In this document: positions 27,307-35,512 of the stretch, one piece after another
Layout of the letters: each line of letters opens with the position of its first letter
Numbering within the stretch: position 1 is the stretch's first letter
NCBI RefSeq assembly: GCF_003386795.1
Contig: NZ_QTUC01000001.1
Coordinates: forward strand, 248,001 to 312,000
Reading direction: 5' to 3'
DNA length: 64,000 nucleotides
Source of the DNA: Thermasporomyces composti
GTDB taxonomy: Bacteria; Actinomycetota; Actinomycetes; Propionibacteriales; Actinopolymorphaceae
Notes under the pieces: generated by a model
What the model saw: only the letters and a program-made list of their open reading frames with translations
Databases searched by the model: none
What the model was told of the DNA's origin: nothing
Position numbers and translations under genes: made by a program

Positions 27307-27741
27307 TCAGCCCTCGACCTTCTTCTTCAGCTCCTTCAACGCGGTGTCGATGATCACCTTCTCGGCTTTGCGCTTGATCAACCCGAGCATCGGGAATGTC
27401 ACGTCGACCGCGAGCCGATAGGTCACCTCGGTCTTGCCCCGACCTCTGTCCCGCAGCGTGTAGGAGCCGTCCAGGCGCTTGACGACCTTCCCCTCGACCA
27501 ACGACCAGCGCACCTCGCGGTTGCCGTCCCAGGTGTAGGCGAGGGTGTACTCGTCCTTGATCGCGCCAGCGTTCAAGACGAAGTGCACCTCCTTGGCGCG
27601 ACCGTCGGGATAGGTGGAGAGCACCTCCACCTCTTTCACCGCCGCCGCCCACGACGGATATGCCTCGAAGTCGGCGATGACCGACATGATCGTCGCCGGA
27701 TCGGCCTCGATCGTGACGCTGGAGCTCGTCTGCTCTGTCAC
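27307..27741 (-). CDS. SRPBCC (START-like) family protein
   Basis: A 144-residue helix-grip protein. The pattern begins TEQTSSSVTIEADPATIMSVIADFEAYPSW, followed by the long antiparallel sheet and a C-terminal amphipathic helix (KAEKVIIDTALKELKKKVEG) that lines the ligand pocket. Members bind hydrophobic ligands; this actinobacterial subset is uncharacterised but often precedes a ROK glucokinase as here. The GTG at 27741 puts the conserved VTEQT at the start. No enzymatic residues are recognisable. Confidence 0.82.
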   Translation of the reverse strand: MTEQTSSSVTIEADPATIMSVIADFEAYPSWAAAVKEVEVLSTYPDGRAKEVHFVLNAGAIKDEYTLAYTWDGNREVRWSLVEGKVVKRLDGSYTLRDRGRGKTEVTYRLAVDVTFPMLGLIKRKAEKVIIDTALKELKKKVEG

Positions 27742-27921
27742 CTGGGCTGTGCCCCTTCCACCGCTGCGTGCCCGCGCGCTGTGTATCCGCGGACGCACCT
27801 ACCGTCGGGTCCCACAACCTACCCGAGGGCGGACCGCTCACGCGGTACCTCCAACATCGCACGGCTGGACGAGCGCCGTGAACGCGGGGTCACCAGCTGA
27901 CGACGTCGTGTCCGCGAGCGG

Positions 27922-28905
27922 TCAGGCGTGGTGCGCGGCGTAGTGAGCAGCCAGCAGGTCCTCCCCCCAGTCGCGGCGCAGGTCACGCCACACCGTGTGG
28001 ACGTGATTGGCGCCGTTCTGGGTGTTGTCGTACTCCAGCAGGAAGGTCGGGCCCGTCACGGCGTAGTAGTGGCCCTCGCCGGGCGTCGTCGAGCCAGCCC
28101 AGCAGAACGCCACCTCCGTCAAACCCGCGTCGACGGCGTCGCGCCACGCGGTTTCGGCGGCCTCCGGGGCCACTCGACCCATGTAGTAGCGCACCAGCGT
28201 GGTCAGGAGTCGCCGCTGCGGCTCCGTCATGTCGGCGTACGTCAGACCTCGCGGAACGACGCTCGGATCGGCGACCGGGTCGCGACGGGTGAGGATGTCG
28301 TCCGGCGCCTCGGGCGAGACGATCGCGACGGTGCGGCGGTCGGGGTCCAACGCCTCGAGCAGCGCTCGGCCAAGGTCCTCGGCGTCCGGCAACGTGCGCA
28401 GGCCAGCGTGCGGTCCGCTCGGCACCCGTGCTGGATTCGCGCCGAAGAACTGCGGGGTCGCGGCGATCCGGTCGCCCACGACCGTCACGTGGGTGGCGAG
28501 GTGGTGACCATTGACGCGCCAGGCCCACGGCTGGTCGCCGCCGGGATCACCGAGGATACGCACCCAGTAGTAGTGAGGGTGGCGTTGTCGCCACATCGCC
28601 CGACCGGCCCCTCGCTCCAGCTCGCGCAGGACGGCCTCGAGAGCCATGACCGCGCGAGCCTCCCGCGAGCCATGCGCGCTCAAGCCCGTGTCGAGCAGCA
28701 CCATCGCCAGTTCGCGTTGCCGCTCGGTCATGTCGGCGAGCGCCAGACCGGGCCGCGGTCCGGGCAGGTAGGTCCACTCGCGGTGGTCGGGGGTGTCAAA
28801 GGGAGCGGTAGCCGCCCGCCGCTGGTCCGGATCCAACGACGCCAAGAACGCCACCGCGGCGGCCGCCATCCGACTCGCCCGCCCCGCCTGCTGCGACCCC
28901 TCCAT
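27922..28905 (-). CDS. DUF3500 family protein
   Basis: A 327-residue protein of the DUF3500 family. Typical elements are FLASLDPDQRRAATAPF near the start, MTERQRELAMVLLDTGLS, HYYWVRILGDPG, HHLATHVTVVGD, and the ending TFLLEYDNTQNGANHVHTVWRDLRRDWGEDLL. No signal peptide or membrane span is evident here, and the biochemical role of the family is not known to me. Conserved His, Asn and Asp residues in the last 60 residues look like a metal or active site. It is divergent from the udgX remnant. Confidence 0.87.
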   Translation of the reverse strand: MEGSQQAGRASRMAAAAVAFLASLDPDQRRAATAPFDTPDHREWTYLPGPRPGLALADMTERQRELAMVLLDTGLSAHGSREARAVMALEAVLRELERGAGRAMWRQRHPHYYWVRILGDPGGDQPWAWRVNGHHLATHVTVVGDRIAATPQFFGANPARVPSGPHAGLRTLPDAEDLGRALLEALDPDRRTVAIVSPEAPDDILTRRDPVADPSVVPRGLTYADMTEPQRRLLTTLVRYYMGRVAPEAAETAWRDAVDAGLTEVAFCWAGSTTPGEGHYYAVTGPTFLLEYDNTQNGANHVHTVWRDLRRDWGEDLLAAHYAAHHA

Positions 28906-29007
28906 GTGTCGACCTCCGCCACCACTCGACCGTCACGACCCACCATGAACCGGCAGATCACCACCGTGCAGAGCCCCGCCAGCCTAACCGCGCGTGGACG
29001 GAGTGAC

Positions 29008-29235
29008 GTGAGCTCCACGAGTCCGCCGTCCCGCATCGGCCGCCTGTTGTCGCGCCCGCGATGGGAGACGGCGGTGGCGTCACGGTCGTGTCAGGGCTGC
29101 GACCTGTACAAGGCGGCGACGCGGACCGTCTTCGGCGACGGGGACCCCGACGCCCGCGCCGTTGTGCCCGGCGAGCAACCAGGCGATCGGAGGACCGCCA
29201 GGGACAGCCGTTCGTCGGCCCCGCTGGCGGGCTTT
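29008..29235 (+). pseudogene. udgX-type uracil-DNA glycosylase, frameshifted and truncated
   Basis: The first ~76 codons of a family-4-like UdgX gene survive. From a GTG at 29008 the frame gives the iron-sulfur segment CQGCDLYKAATRTVFG and the uracil-site segment PGEQPGD (29167-29187). At about 29188 one base is missing; the next frame continues EDRQGQPFVGPAGG (29190-29231), exactly the expected remainder of motif A. Homology then stops, a few bases before the 3' end of the opposing MoaD-like gene. The rest of the ~200-residue enzyme, including the His-containing catalytic region, is absent from the window. The gene is dead by both frameshift and deletion. Confidence 0.85.
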
Positions 29236-29247
29236 CGTCGCGGCCGG

Positions 29248-29532
29248 TCACCCACCCGCGACCGAGGGGACGATGTGCACCTCGACGCCGTCGCGCAACG
29301 CGGTCCGCAGGCCGTCCTGGTGCCGTGACTCCGTGCCGTCGACGTAGACGTTGACGTAGCGCCGAAGCGCACCCTTCTCGTCGCGCAGCCGGCGTTCGAG
29401 CCGCGGGTAGTGAGCGGCGAGCTCGGCCATCAGCCCACCGAGAGTGGGATCCCCGGTGAGCTCGACCACCAGACGGGCGGCCCCACCGCAGTCGGCCCGG
29501 AGGACGGACGGCACGACGACGTGCACCCTCAT
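29248..29532 (-). CDS. MoaD/ThiS-family ubiquitin-like sulfur-carrier protein
   Basis: A 94-residue beta-grasp protein ending in Gly-Gly (VPSVAGG), the hallmark of sulfur carriers activated by E1-like enzymes. Other family features are the initial VVVPSVLR strand, LGGLMAELAAHYP helix, RRYVNVYVDG strand and LRDGVEVHIVPSVAGG end. Its ATG overlaps the stop of the beta-propeller gene by four bases, so the two are coupled. No MoaE, MoeB or ThiG gene is nearby, so a molybdopterin or thiamine role is not indicated; it may modify or serve the partner protein. Confidence 0.85.
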   Translation of the reverse strand: MRVHVVVPSVLRADCGGAARLVVELTGDPTLGGLMAELAAHYPRLERRLRDEKGALRRYVNVYVDGTESRHQDGLRTALRDGVEVHIVPSVAGG

Positions 29533-30617
29533 GCCACGACCGCCGCTCGGACACACAGCACATCTGGTAGGTGGGCGGCCACGAGCCGCCACGTCTCGCC
29601 CTCGTCGGCGCTGGCGTAGACCTCTCCGCTCCGGGCACCGAAGTAGACGCCAGCGGGCTCGGCGTCGTCACACGTCATGGCGTCGCGAAGCACGCTGGCG
29701 TAGAACCCATCGGTGGGCAGCCCTGCGCCCAACGGAATCCAGCTCCCGCCGGCGTCGTCACTGCGGAACACCCGACACCGATAGTCGGGTGGGAACCGGC
29801 GAGCGTCGGCGGCCAGCGGGAAGGTGTAGACGACGCCGGACTTGCGCGGGTGGGTGACGATCGGGAACCCGAAATCGCTGGGCAGTCCGTCGGCGATCGA
29901 CGACCAGGTGAGGCCGCCGTCGTCAGATCGGTCCACCCCATGGTGGTTCTGGAGAAAGAGCCGCTCCGGATGCACCGGGTCGCGCGCCACCTTGTGGACG
30001 CACTGCCCGAACTCCGGGTACTCGTTGTCAGGCAGGAAGTACGCCCGGATACCGGTGTTGCTCGCCTTCCAGCTCTTGCCCCCGTCGGTGGTGCGGTAGA
30101 CCCCACCGGATGACATCGCAACCAGAACTTGGTCCTGGTCATCGGGGTGCGGGAGCACGGTGTGGATCGCCTTGCCACCGTACCCGGGGTACCAGTGAGG
30201 GCGATGGGGATGGTCCCAGAGCCCGCGGACGAGCTCGAAGGAGCGACCACCGTCCTCGGACCGGAACAGCGCGGACGGCTCCACCCCTGCGTAGACGAGG
30301 TCGGGCTGCTCGGCCGGACCTGGCGCGATCTGCCACACCCGCTCCAGGGTGGCGTCGGTGTCGGCGGGGAACGCGATCGGCGCGACCTCCGACTCCTGCC
30401 ACGTCTCCCCGAGATCGTCGCTGATGGTGACGCTCGGACCGAAGTGCGAACTGGCGGCACCGACGAGGAGACGTGGCGGCTGTCGTCGAGTGTCGATGGC
30501 GACGGCGTAGACGGCGTTCATCGGCACGTGCGGGCCGCTGAGCTCCCAGCGTTCCCGGTCGTCGGATCGGGCGAGGAAGAGCCCCTTGGCTGTGCCGATC
30601 GCGAGGAGGACTGTCAT
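29529..30617 (-). CDS. BNR/sortilin-like beta-propeller protein
   Basis: A 362-residue beta-propeller built from repeated BNR-type Asp-box blades: SDDLGETW, SEDGGRSF, TTDGGKSW, SDDGGLTW, SDDAGGSW and SADEGETW are all visible, about one per 55 residues. It starts MTVLLAIGTAKGLFLARSDD without a signal peptide, so it is cytoplasmic. Annotation pipelines call such proteins exo-alpha-sialidase or glycosyl hydrolase, but the sialidase Arg triad is not apparent. The start has GGGAGC upstream. It is coupled to the MoaD-like gene; function unknown. Confidence 0.82.
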   Translation of the reverse strand: MTVLLAIGTAKGLFLARSDDRERWELSGPHVPMNAVYAVAIDTRRQPPRLLVGAASSHFGPSVTISDDLGETWQESEVAPIAFPADTDATLERVWQIAPGPAEQPDLVYAGVEPSALFRSEDGGRSFELVRGLWDHPHRPHWYPGYGGKAIHTVLPHPDDQDQVLVAMSSGGVYRTTDGGKSWKASNTGIRAYFLPDNEYPEFGQCVHKVARDPVHPERLFLQNHHGVDRSDDGGLTWSSIADGLPSDFGFPIVTHPRKSGVVYTFPLAADARRFPPDYRCRVFRSDDAGGSWIPLGAGLPTDGFYASVLRDAMTCDDAEPAGVYFGARSGEVYASADEGETWRLVAAHLPDVLCVRAAVVA

Positions 30618-30762
30618 CGGTCTGCTCCCTTGGGCGCGTTGCTCGGTGCGTCCAGCGCAGTCGCCGAGACGTCCGCGCCGGTGCGTGCCGTGAAGTATGC
30701 GCCTCAGGACCGACAGTCGGCCACCGCGCGCATGACCGAGCGGGTGGGGTTAACGAGTGGGG

Positions 30763-32313
30763 TCAAGGGGACGAGTCCAGGCGTCGCGCGGCGGTGTCGA
30801 AGAAGGCCGTGAGTCTGGCGCGAATCGTGTCGGTGTCGACCGAGGCGCCGACCGCGGCGTAACGCTCGGCGACCTCGGGAACCTCGCAGAGGGCACGCGC
30901 CGCGGCGACGACATCCCACGCGGCGATCCCGCGCACCTCTCGTCCCGACACCTCTCGGTAGGCGCGAAGGAACTCGTGGGACGCCTCCTCGCCGAGAACG
31001 GCGGCAAGGTCCGCTCGGCAGGTCGCCACATCCACCTCGACCGGACCGGGACCGGCGGCACCCCAGTCGACGACTCCGGTGACCCTGGCCTCCCCGTCGA
31101 TGCCCTCGGGAACGAGCATGGTGGCTTCGTCGACAAGGACGTTGGCGGACTGGAAGTCACCGTGACAAAAGCCGAGGTCTCGCGCTGGCCAACCCGACGC
31201 GGCTACGACGCGCAGCCGGCGCAGCGCCTCGTCGGCCGTGGTCGCGCGGGCCGCGTCGAGGTACGCCCCCGGCCACTGGTCCGGCCACGCGGCGAGAAAC
31301 CGTCGGGACGGAGCCCCCGCGTCCGACACGGCCGAGTCGCCACGCTCTGGGTCTCGGTCCGGCTGGTCCTCGCGGGCACCGTGGCCGACGTCGGTCCCAT
31401 GAACGGCGGCCAGCGTCGTCGCCAGCGCCTTGAGCCATCCCGTCCGGTCGCCTGCGTGGCGGACCAGCATCCCGGTGAGGACGACACCGGGGAGCGCCGT
31501 CATGACCACCGCGGGCGTCCCGAACCACCGACCCTCCAGGTCGAGCAGGACGGGCTCGGGCGTCGGAACGGCACACCGCCGAGCGAGCAGGAGCCCTTCC
31601 CACTCCGAGCCGGCCGTGTGGTCGTCGGCGAGGTAGCGCTTGAGGACGACGTTCTGCGCGGTCCCGGTCGCCTGGCGCACCGTGAGCCGGTGGACGGCGC
31701 TGGCCAGTCCTCCCGGCAGCGCGACGACTCCGGCGGGCTCGACGCACCCGCCCCGGCCGTCTGCCCCGGAACGACCGTTCGGCGGACCCATCGACGTGCC
31801 CCGCCCGCGAGGTCCGCTGCCGAGCTCGGACGTCACCGGCGCGTCGGGCGCCGCGGTCGTCACGTCCCTCAGCAAAGCCGCCAGACCGAGTCGAGACGGT
31901 TCGGTCCGGCGGTGGAGAGCACGCCTGGTGCGAGCATCGACCTCTCCCGGCCGCCCGGCCGCCCGGCCGGCCTCCAACTCGTCCTTGATCGCGAACACCG
32001 CCGCCTTCAACGAGCGGGTGAAGCGGTGCCGCAGCCTGGTCAGCCGCCGGGACGACATCGGACGCACGGGGTCGGCCCGGAGGAAGACGTGGACGAGCGT
32101 GCCGTCGCGGTAGGGCTCGAGCCACAGCTCAGCGGTGCCGACCACGGAACCGGTGACGTACCACCGTCGACCTTCGACGCCGCGGTCGTGGTAGACGGTC
32201 AAGGTCACGGTCGGCCAGCACGAGCGCCAGAACGCTGGATCACGCAGTCTGGCCGCGACCCTGCTCGGTGGGGCGACGACGAAGGAGTCGTCCGCGACGT
32301 CCACCTGGGGCAC
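30763..32313 (-). CDS. fusion of SRPBCC domain with aminoglycoside-phosphotransferase-like kinase
   Basis: A 516-residue two-domain protein. Residues 1-125 form an SRPBCC helix-grip domain (DDSFVVAPPSRVAARLRDPAFW to SLKAAVFAIKDELEAG), of a type normally encoded as a ~150-residue protein. A low-complexity linker follows (about 125-190). The rest is an APH/ChoK-fold kinase: HGDFQSANVLVDE carries the catalytic Asp and Asn, VVDWGAAGPGPVEVDVA the metal-binding Asp. Both kinase motifs are intact, so activity is likely, but the substrate is unknown. GTG at 32313 has a strong GGAGGTGA. I see no internal stop or frameshift that would indicate an assembly error joining two genes. Confidence 0.83.
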   Translation of the reverse strand: MPQVDVADDSFVVAPPSRVAARLRDPAFWRSCWPTVTLTVYHDRGVEGRRWYVTGSVVGTAELWLEPYRDGTLVHVFLRADPVRPMSSRRLTRLRHRFTRSLKAAVFAIKDELEAGRAAGRPGEVDARTRRALHRRTEPSRLGLAALLRDVTTAAPDAPVTSELGSGPRGRGTSMGPPNGRSGADGRGGCVEPAGVVALPGGLASAVHRLTVRQATGTAQNVVLKRYLADDHTAGSEWEGLLLARRCAVPTPEPVLLDLEGRWFGTPAVVMTALPGVVLTGMLVRHAGDRTGWLKALATTLAAVHGTDVGHGAREDQPDRDPERGDSAVSDAGAPSRRFLAAWPDQWPGAYLDAARATTADEALRRLRVVAASGWPARDLGFCHGDFQSANVLVDEATMLVPEGIDGEARVTGVVDWGAAGPGPVEVDVATCRADLAAVLGEEASHEFLRAYREVSGREVRGIAAWDVVAAARALCEVPEVAERYAAVGASVDTDTIRARLTAFFDTAARRLDSSP

Positions 32314-32467
32314 TGCTCACCTCCACCGACCGCCACCCCGGCACCCTGACCCGGCCCTCCGACCCGGGCGCTGAGACTCCGGACGCCTCGGGCACCAGCG
32401 ACCGGGATAGATTCAACCGCGCCCGGAGCTCCGGGAGTGGGAGCGCACCTCGGCGGATGGAGGAGCG

Positions 32468-34333
32468 ATGAGGACCGGCCTGCGTGTGGTGCTCGCCGGG
32501 ATCCAGCTCTCCCTCGTGATGACCTTCCTGCCCCGGTGGACCGCCGCGCACGGTCTGGTGCTGGAACGGCTCCCCAACGTCGTCCTGCTCGCCACGCTGC
32601 TGGGCCTGGCCGTCGGACTGCTCCACGCGAAAGGTGCGGACTTCCGACCGACGTCGCCTCAAGGTCGCGGAGCGTCGGCGCTCCAGCGCGCCCACCGTCG
32701 AGCCCGCGACTTCCTCGCCCGCAGGCCCCTCGTGGCGGGTGCGCTGACCTTCTCCGTGCTCACCGGCGTCGCCGCGGTGCCCCGGCTACCGGTCAGGGCC
32801 GGCGTCCCCTTGGTGGCCGTCCTCGCCGCGGTGCTCGGCGCGATCTACGGCCTGCACACCGCCGCGGCCCTCCGACGCGCCCACCTGGCTGGCTGGACGC
32901 CCGCGGGCACGCTCGCGCTGGGCGTCGTGGGCGGTCTCCTCGGTGTCAGCGTGGACGCCGGCCTGTCCGCTGCGGCCGTCCCACCCCTGGGCTGGGTGCT
33001 TCTCCTGGCGGTGGCCGCGGTGCTCGCGCATCCCTCGTACGACGTCCCGGTCGGATTCGTCGTCTGGTGGTCCGTGACCCTGACCGTCGTCGGGGTGATC
33101 ACCATGGCCGACGACACGACCTGGACCCCGTACGGTGCGACCCGCAGCCGCGATGACCCCGCAGGAACCTCGTGGACGGTCAACGGCGTCCCCGGACCAC
33201 CGATCCGGGACGCCCGCGAGCTCGCTCGGACCGATCCGGCCACCCCGGCGACCCTGCGCGCCACAGACGGCGGACGCGTGCTCGTCCTGGGGGCGGGACC
33301 GGGCAACGAGGTGGCGTTGGCGCTCGCCCGAGGCGCCAGCCAGGTCGACGCGGTGGAGGCCGATGAATCCCTCCTGATTCTCGGTCGGCGTCGCCACCCC
33401 AACCAGCCCTACGTCGACTCGCGGGTGACGACACACGTCCGCGACCCCCGCGCCTTCCTGGACCAGACCACGGCCCGCTACGACCTCGTCGTCGTCACGA
33501 CGCGGATCGCTCGGGCGAGCCTGCCCCCGACGGGCACTCCCGGCTCGTCCTACACGCTCACCACCCAGGCGCTGGCCAAGGTCCGGGACCGGCTGTCCCC
33601 CTCCGGTGTGCTGACTCTCCGCTACGACAGCCAGGAGGAGGGACTGGTCCGGAGACTCACGGCCACCTTGGGCCAGGTCTTCGACGAGCGCCCGTGCCTG
33701 CACCGAGTGGGTTCCGAGCTCGCCCTCACCGTCGCGATGACGGCCGACGCCTGCCCCGCCGGCAGTCCGGCGACCGCCGACGGTTCACCGCCCGTGACCG
33801 ATGACCGGCCGGCGCTGAGCCGGCACGGGTCACCGTGGTCGGCGCTGACCGTGGGAGCGCTGTCAGGACTGGTGCTCGTGGGCCTCGTGGCCGGCCTCCG
33901 CGGCGCCCGTCCGCTCCGCAGCAGGCGAGCCCTCCGACACGCTGCTCGGGTCTCTGCGGGCGCCACCGGGTGGCTGCTGGGCAGCGTCGCCGTCACGCTC
34001 GCGTGTCGTCGGTTCGGGACCACCTGGCCGGTGTGGTCCGTGACACTCGTCGTCCTCCTCGCCGGACTGAGCCTTCTCGTCACCGCGGGCGCCGTCACGG
34101 CGGCACGGCGAGGGCGCCCGACGACGCGCGACGAGCCCGTCACCGGTCTGGGCATGGGCACACTCGGTGCGCTGCTCGGTGCCTGCCTTGCCTACGGCGT
34201 GCCCGTGCTCGGCACCCGCTTCGTTGTCACGACCGTCGGTGTCCTGGTCCTCCTCGCCGGCGGCGCTGCCCTGCGTGGCCACCGGACCGCGACCTCGAAC
34301 CAGCCGGGAGCGACGCGTCAGCTCGTCGGGTAA
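32468..34333 (+). CDS. membrane-bound spermidine-synthase-like protein
   Basis: A 621-residue membrane protein with a Rossmann domain between hydrophobic regions. The N-terminal ~210 residues contain six or so predicted helices. Residues about 270-430 carry a spermidine-synthase/methyltransferase-like nucleotide fold: VLVLGAGPGNEVALALARG, then VDAVEADESLLILGRRRHP and YDLVVVTT. The C-terminal ~170 residues contain four or five more helices. After YDLVVV the usual catalytic Asp motif of true aminopropyltransferases is missing (TTRIARAS instead), so polyamine synthesis is doubtful; a methyltransferase or regulatory role is possible. It ends 16 bases into the convergent glycosyltransferase gene. 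Confidence 0.78.
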   Translation: MRTGLRVVLAGIQLSLVMTFLPRWTAAHGLVLERLPNVVLLATLLGLAVGLLHAKGADFRPTSPQGRGASALQRAHRRARDFLARRPLVAGALTFSVLTGVAAVPRLPVRAGVPLVAVLAAVLGAIYGLHTAAALRRAHLAGWTPAGTLALGVVGGLLGVSVDAGLSAAAVPPLGWVLLLAVAAVLAHPSYDVPVGFVVWWSVTLTVVGVITMADDTTWTPYGATRSRDDPAGTSWTVNGVPGPPIRDARELARTDPATPATLRATDGGRVLVLGAGPGNEVALALARGASQVDAVEADESLLILGRRRHPNQPYVDSRVTTHVRDPRAFLDQTTARYDLVVVTTRIARASLPPTGTPGSSYTLTTQALAKVRDRLSPSGVLTLRYDSQEEGLVRRLTATLGQVFDERPCLHRVGSELALTVAMTADACPAGSPATADGSPPVTDDRPALSRHGSPWSALTVGALSGLVLVGLVAGLRGARPLRSRRALRHAARVSAGATGWLLGSVAVTLACRRFGTTWPVWSVTLVVLLAGLSLLVTAGAVTAARRGRPTTRDEPVTGLGMGTLGALLGACLAYGVPVLGTRFVVTTVGVLVLLAGGAALRGHRTATSNQPGATRQLVG

Positions 34334-35457
34334 CCCAGGAGCTCCCTCAGCCGCGCCACCGAGGAGTCCCATGTCCAGCACTCACGGACCCAGGCCCGGC
34401 CGGCGGCGCCCATGGCGCGGGCGTGCTCGCGGTCGGTGAGCAGCCGGGTGATCTTGGCGGCGACGGCGACCGGGTTGTACGGGTCCACGACGTATCCCGT
34501 CTTCCCGTGCTGGACGGCGTCCGGCGCACCACCAGAGTCACCGACCACGACGGGCAGCCCGGACGCCTGCGCCTCGAGGAACACGATGCCCAGCGCCTCC
34601 GGCTCCAGCCCGCCGAGACGTGTACGGCAGGGCATCGCGAAGACGTCACCGGCGTCGAAGTACGGCGGGATCTCACTCCACGGGACCGCTCCCGCGAACA
34701 TCACGTGCGACCGCATCCCCTCGGCGTCCACCAGGCGCTCCAGCGCCGAGCGGTGCGGACCATCGCCGACGATCAGCAGCAGCGCGTCGGGTACCTGACG
34801 CACGACGTGCGGCCACGACCGGATCAGGACGTCCTGGCCCTTGCGCTCGGTGAGGCGAGCCACGCAGACCACCACCGGCCTCTCCGGCGCGATCCCCAGA
34901 CGCTTCCGGACGATCTCCCCGCCGCTGCCTGGGCGGAAGGTGTTGACGTCGACTCCGGGCGTCAAGCGCACCATGCGCGCGGCGTCCTCCGGCGCCAGCG
35001 CGCGAGCGATGATCGAGCGGGTGTACTCGCCCAAGTACGTGAGCGTGTCGGTGGCCCGACCGATCCGACGGAGGGCCCGCCTGGCGCCGGGGACGCGCGC
35101 CCACCACGTCTCGTGGCCGTGCGTCAACGCGACGATGCGTTCGGCACCGGAACGGCGCAGCGAGTCGGCGAGCAAGCCCAGCGGCGCGGCCGCGCCAAAC
35201 AGGACCCGGTCGCAGCCTTCGGACCGCAGCACCTCGCTGGTCCGCCGAGCCACCATCGGGGTCGGGAGGAGAGTGCCCGCGGGGTCGCGGACGACCGGGA
35301 ACGGCAACGTGGCGTCGAAGGCCCGGTCACCTGGCATCGAGGCGGTGTAGACCACGACCTCGGACGCGGGCATGCGCTCGCACAGGGCGAGAACGAACGC
35401 CTCGATACCGCCCTGACGGGTCGGGAAGTCGTTGGTGACGACGAGGGTGCGGCCCAC
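34318..35457 (-). CDS. glycosyltransferase family 4, PimB-like mannosyltransferase
   Basis: A 379-residue GT-B enzyme. The N-terminus RTLVVTNDFPTRQGGIEAF and the GHETWW motif closely resemble PimB' of mycobacteria, which adds the second mannose to phosphatidylinositol mannoside from GDP-mannose on the cytoplasmic face. The donor-binding EALGIVFLEAQASGLPVVVGDSGG motif is intact. I favour the GTG at 35457, which puts the first strand at the start as in PimB'; an ATG at 35484 would add nine residues. It lies between the spermidine-synthase-like gene and an M48 peptidase. Mannolipid synthesis is the best call; other GT4 acceptors cannot be excluded. Confidence 0.85.
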   Translation of the reverse strand: MGRTLVVTNDFPTRQGGIEAFVLALCERMPASEVVVYTASMPGDRAFDATLPFPVVRDPAGTLLPTPMVARRTSEVLRSEGCDRVLFGAAAPLGLLADSLRRSGAERIVALTHGHETWWARVPGARRALRRIGRATDTLTYLGEYTRSIIARALAPEDAARMVRLTPGVDVNTFRPGSGGEIVRKRLGIAPERPVVVCVARLTERKGQDVLIRSWPHVVRQVPDALLLIVGDGPHRSALERLVDAEGMRSHVMFAGAVPWSEIPPYFDAGDVFAMPCRTRLGGLEPEALGIVFLEAQASGLPVVVGDSGGAPDAVQHGKTGYVVDPYNPVAVAAKITRLLTDREHARAMGAAGRAWVRECWTWDSSVARLRELLGYPTS

Positions 35458-35512
35458 GACGACTGAGCCTAGCCGGGCGATCATCGCCTGCCCGGTCGGC
35501 GCGCCCGCCGCC

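Noticed and set aside
29529-30617. Sialidase function for the beta-propeller
   Set aside because: Asp boxes are present but the Arg triad and catalytic Tyr/Glu pair of sialidases are not apparent, and there is no signal peptide.
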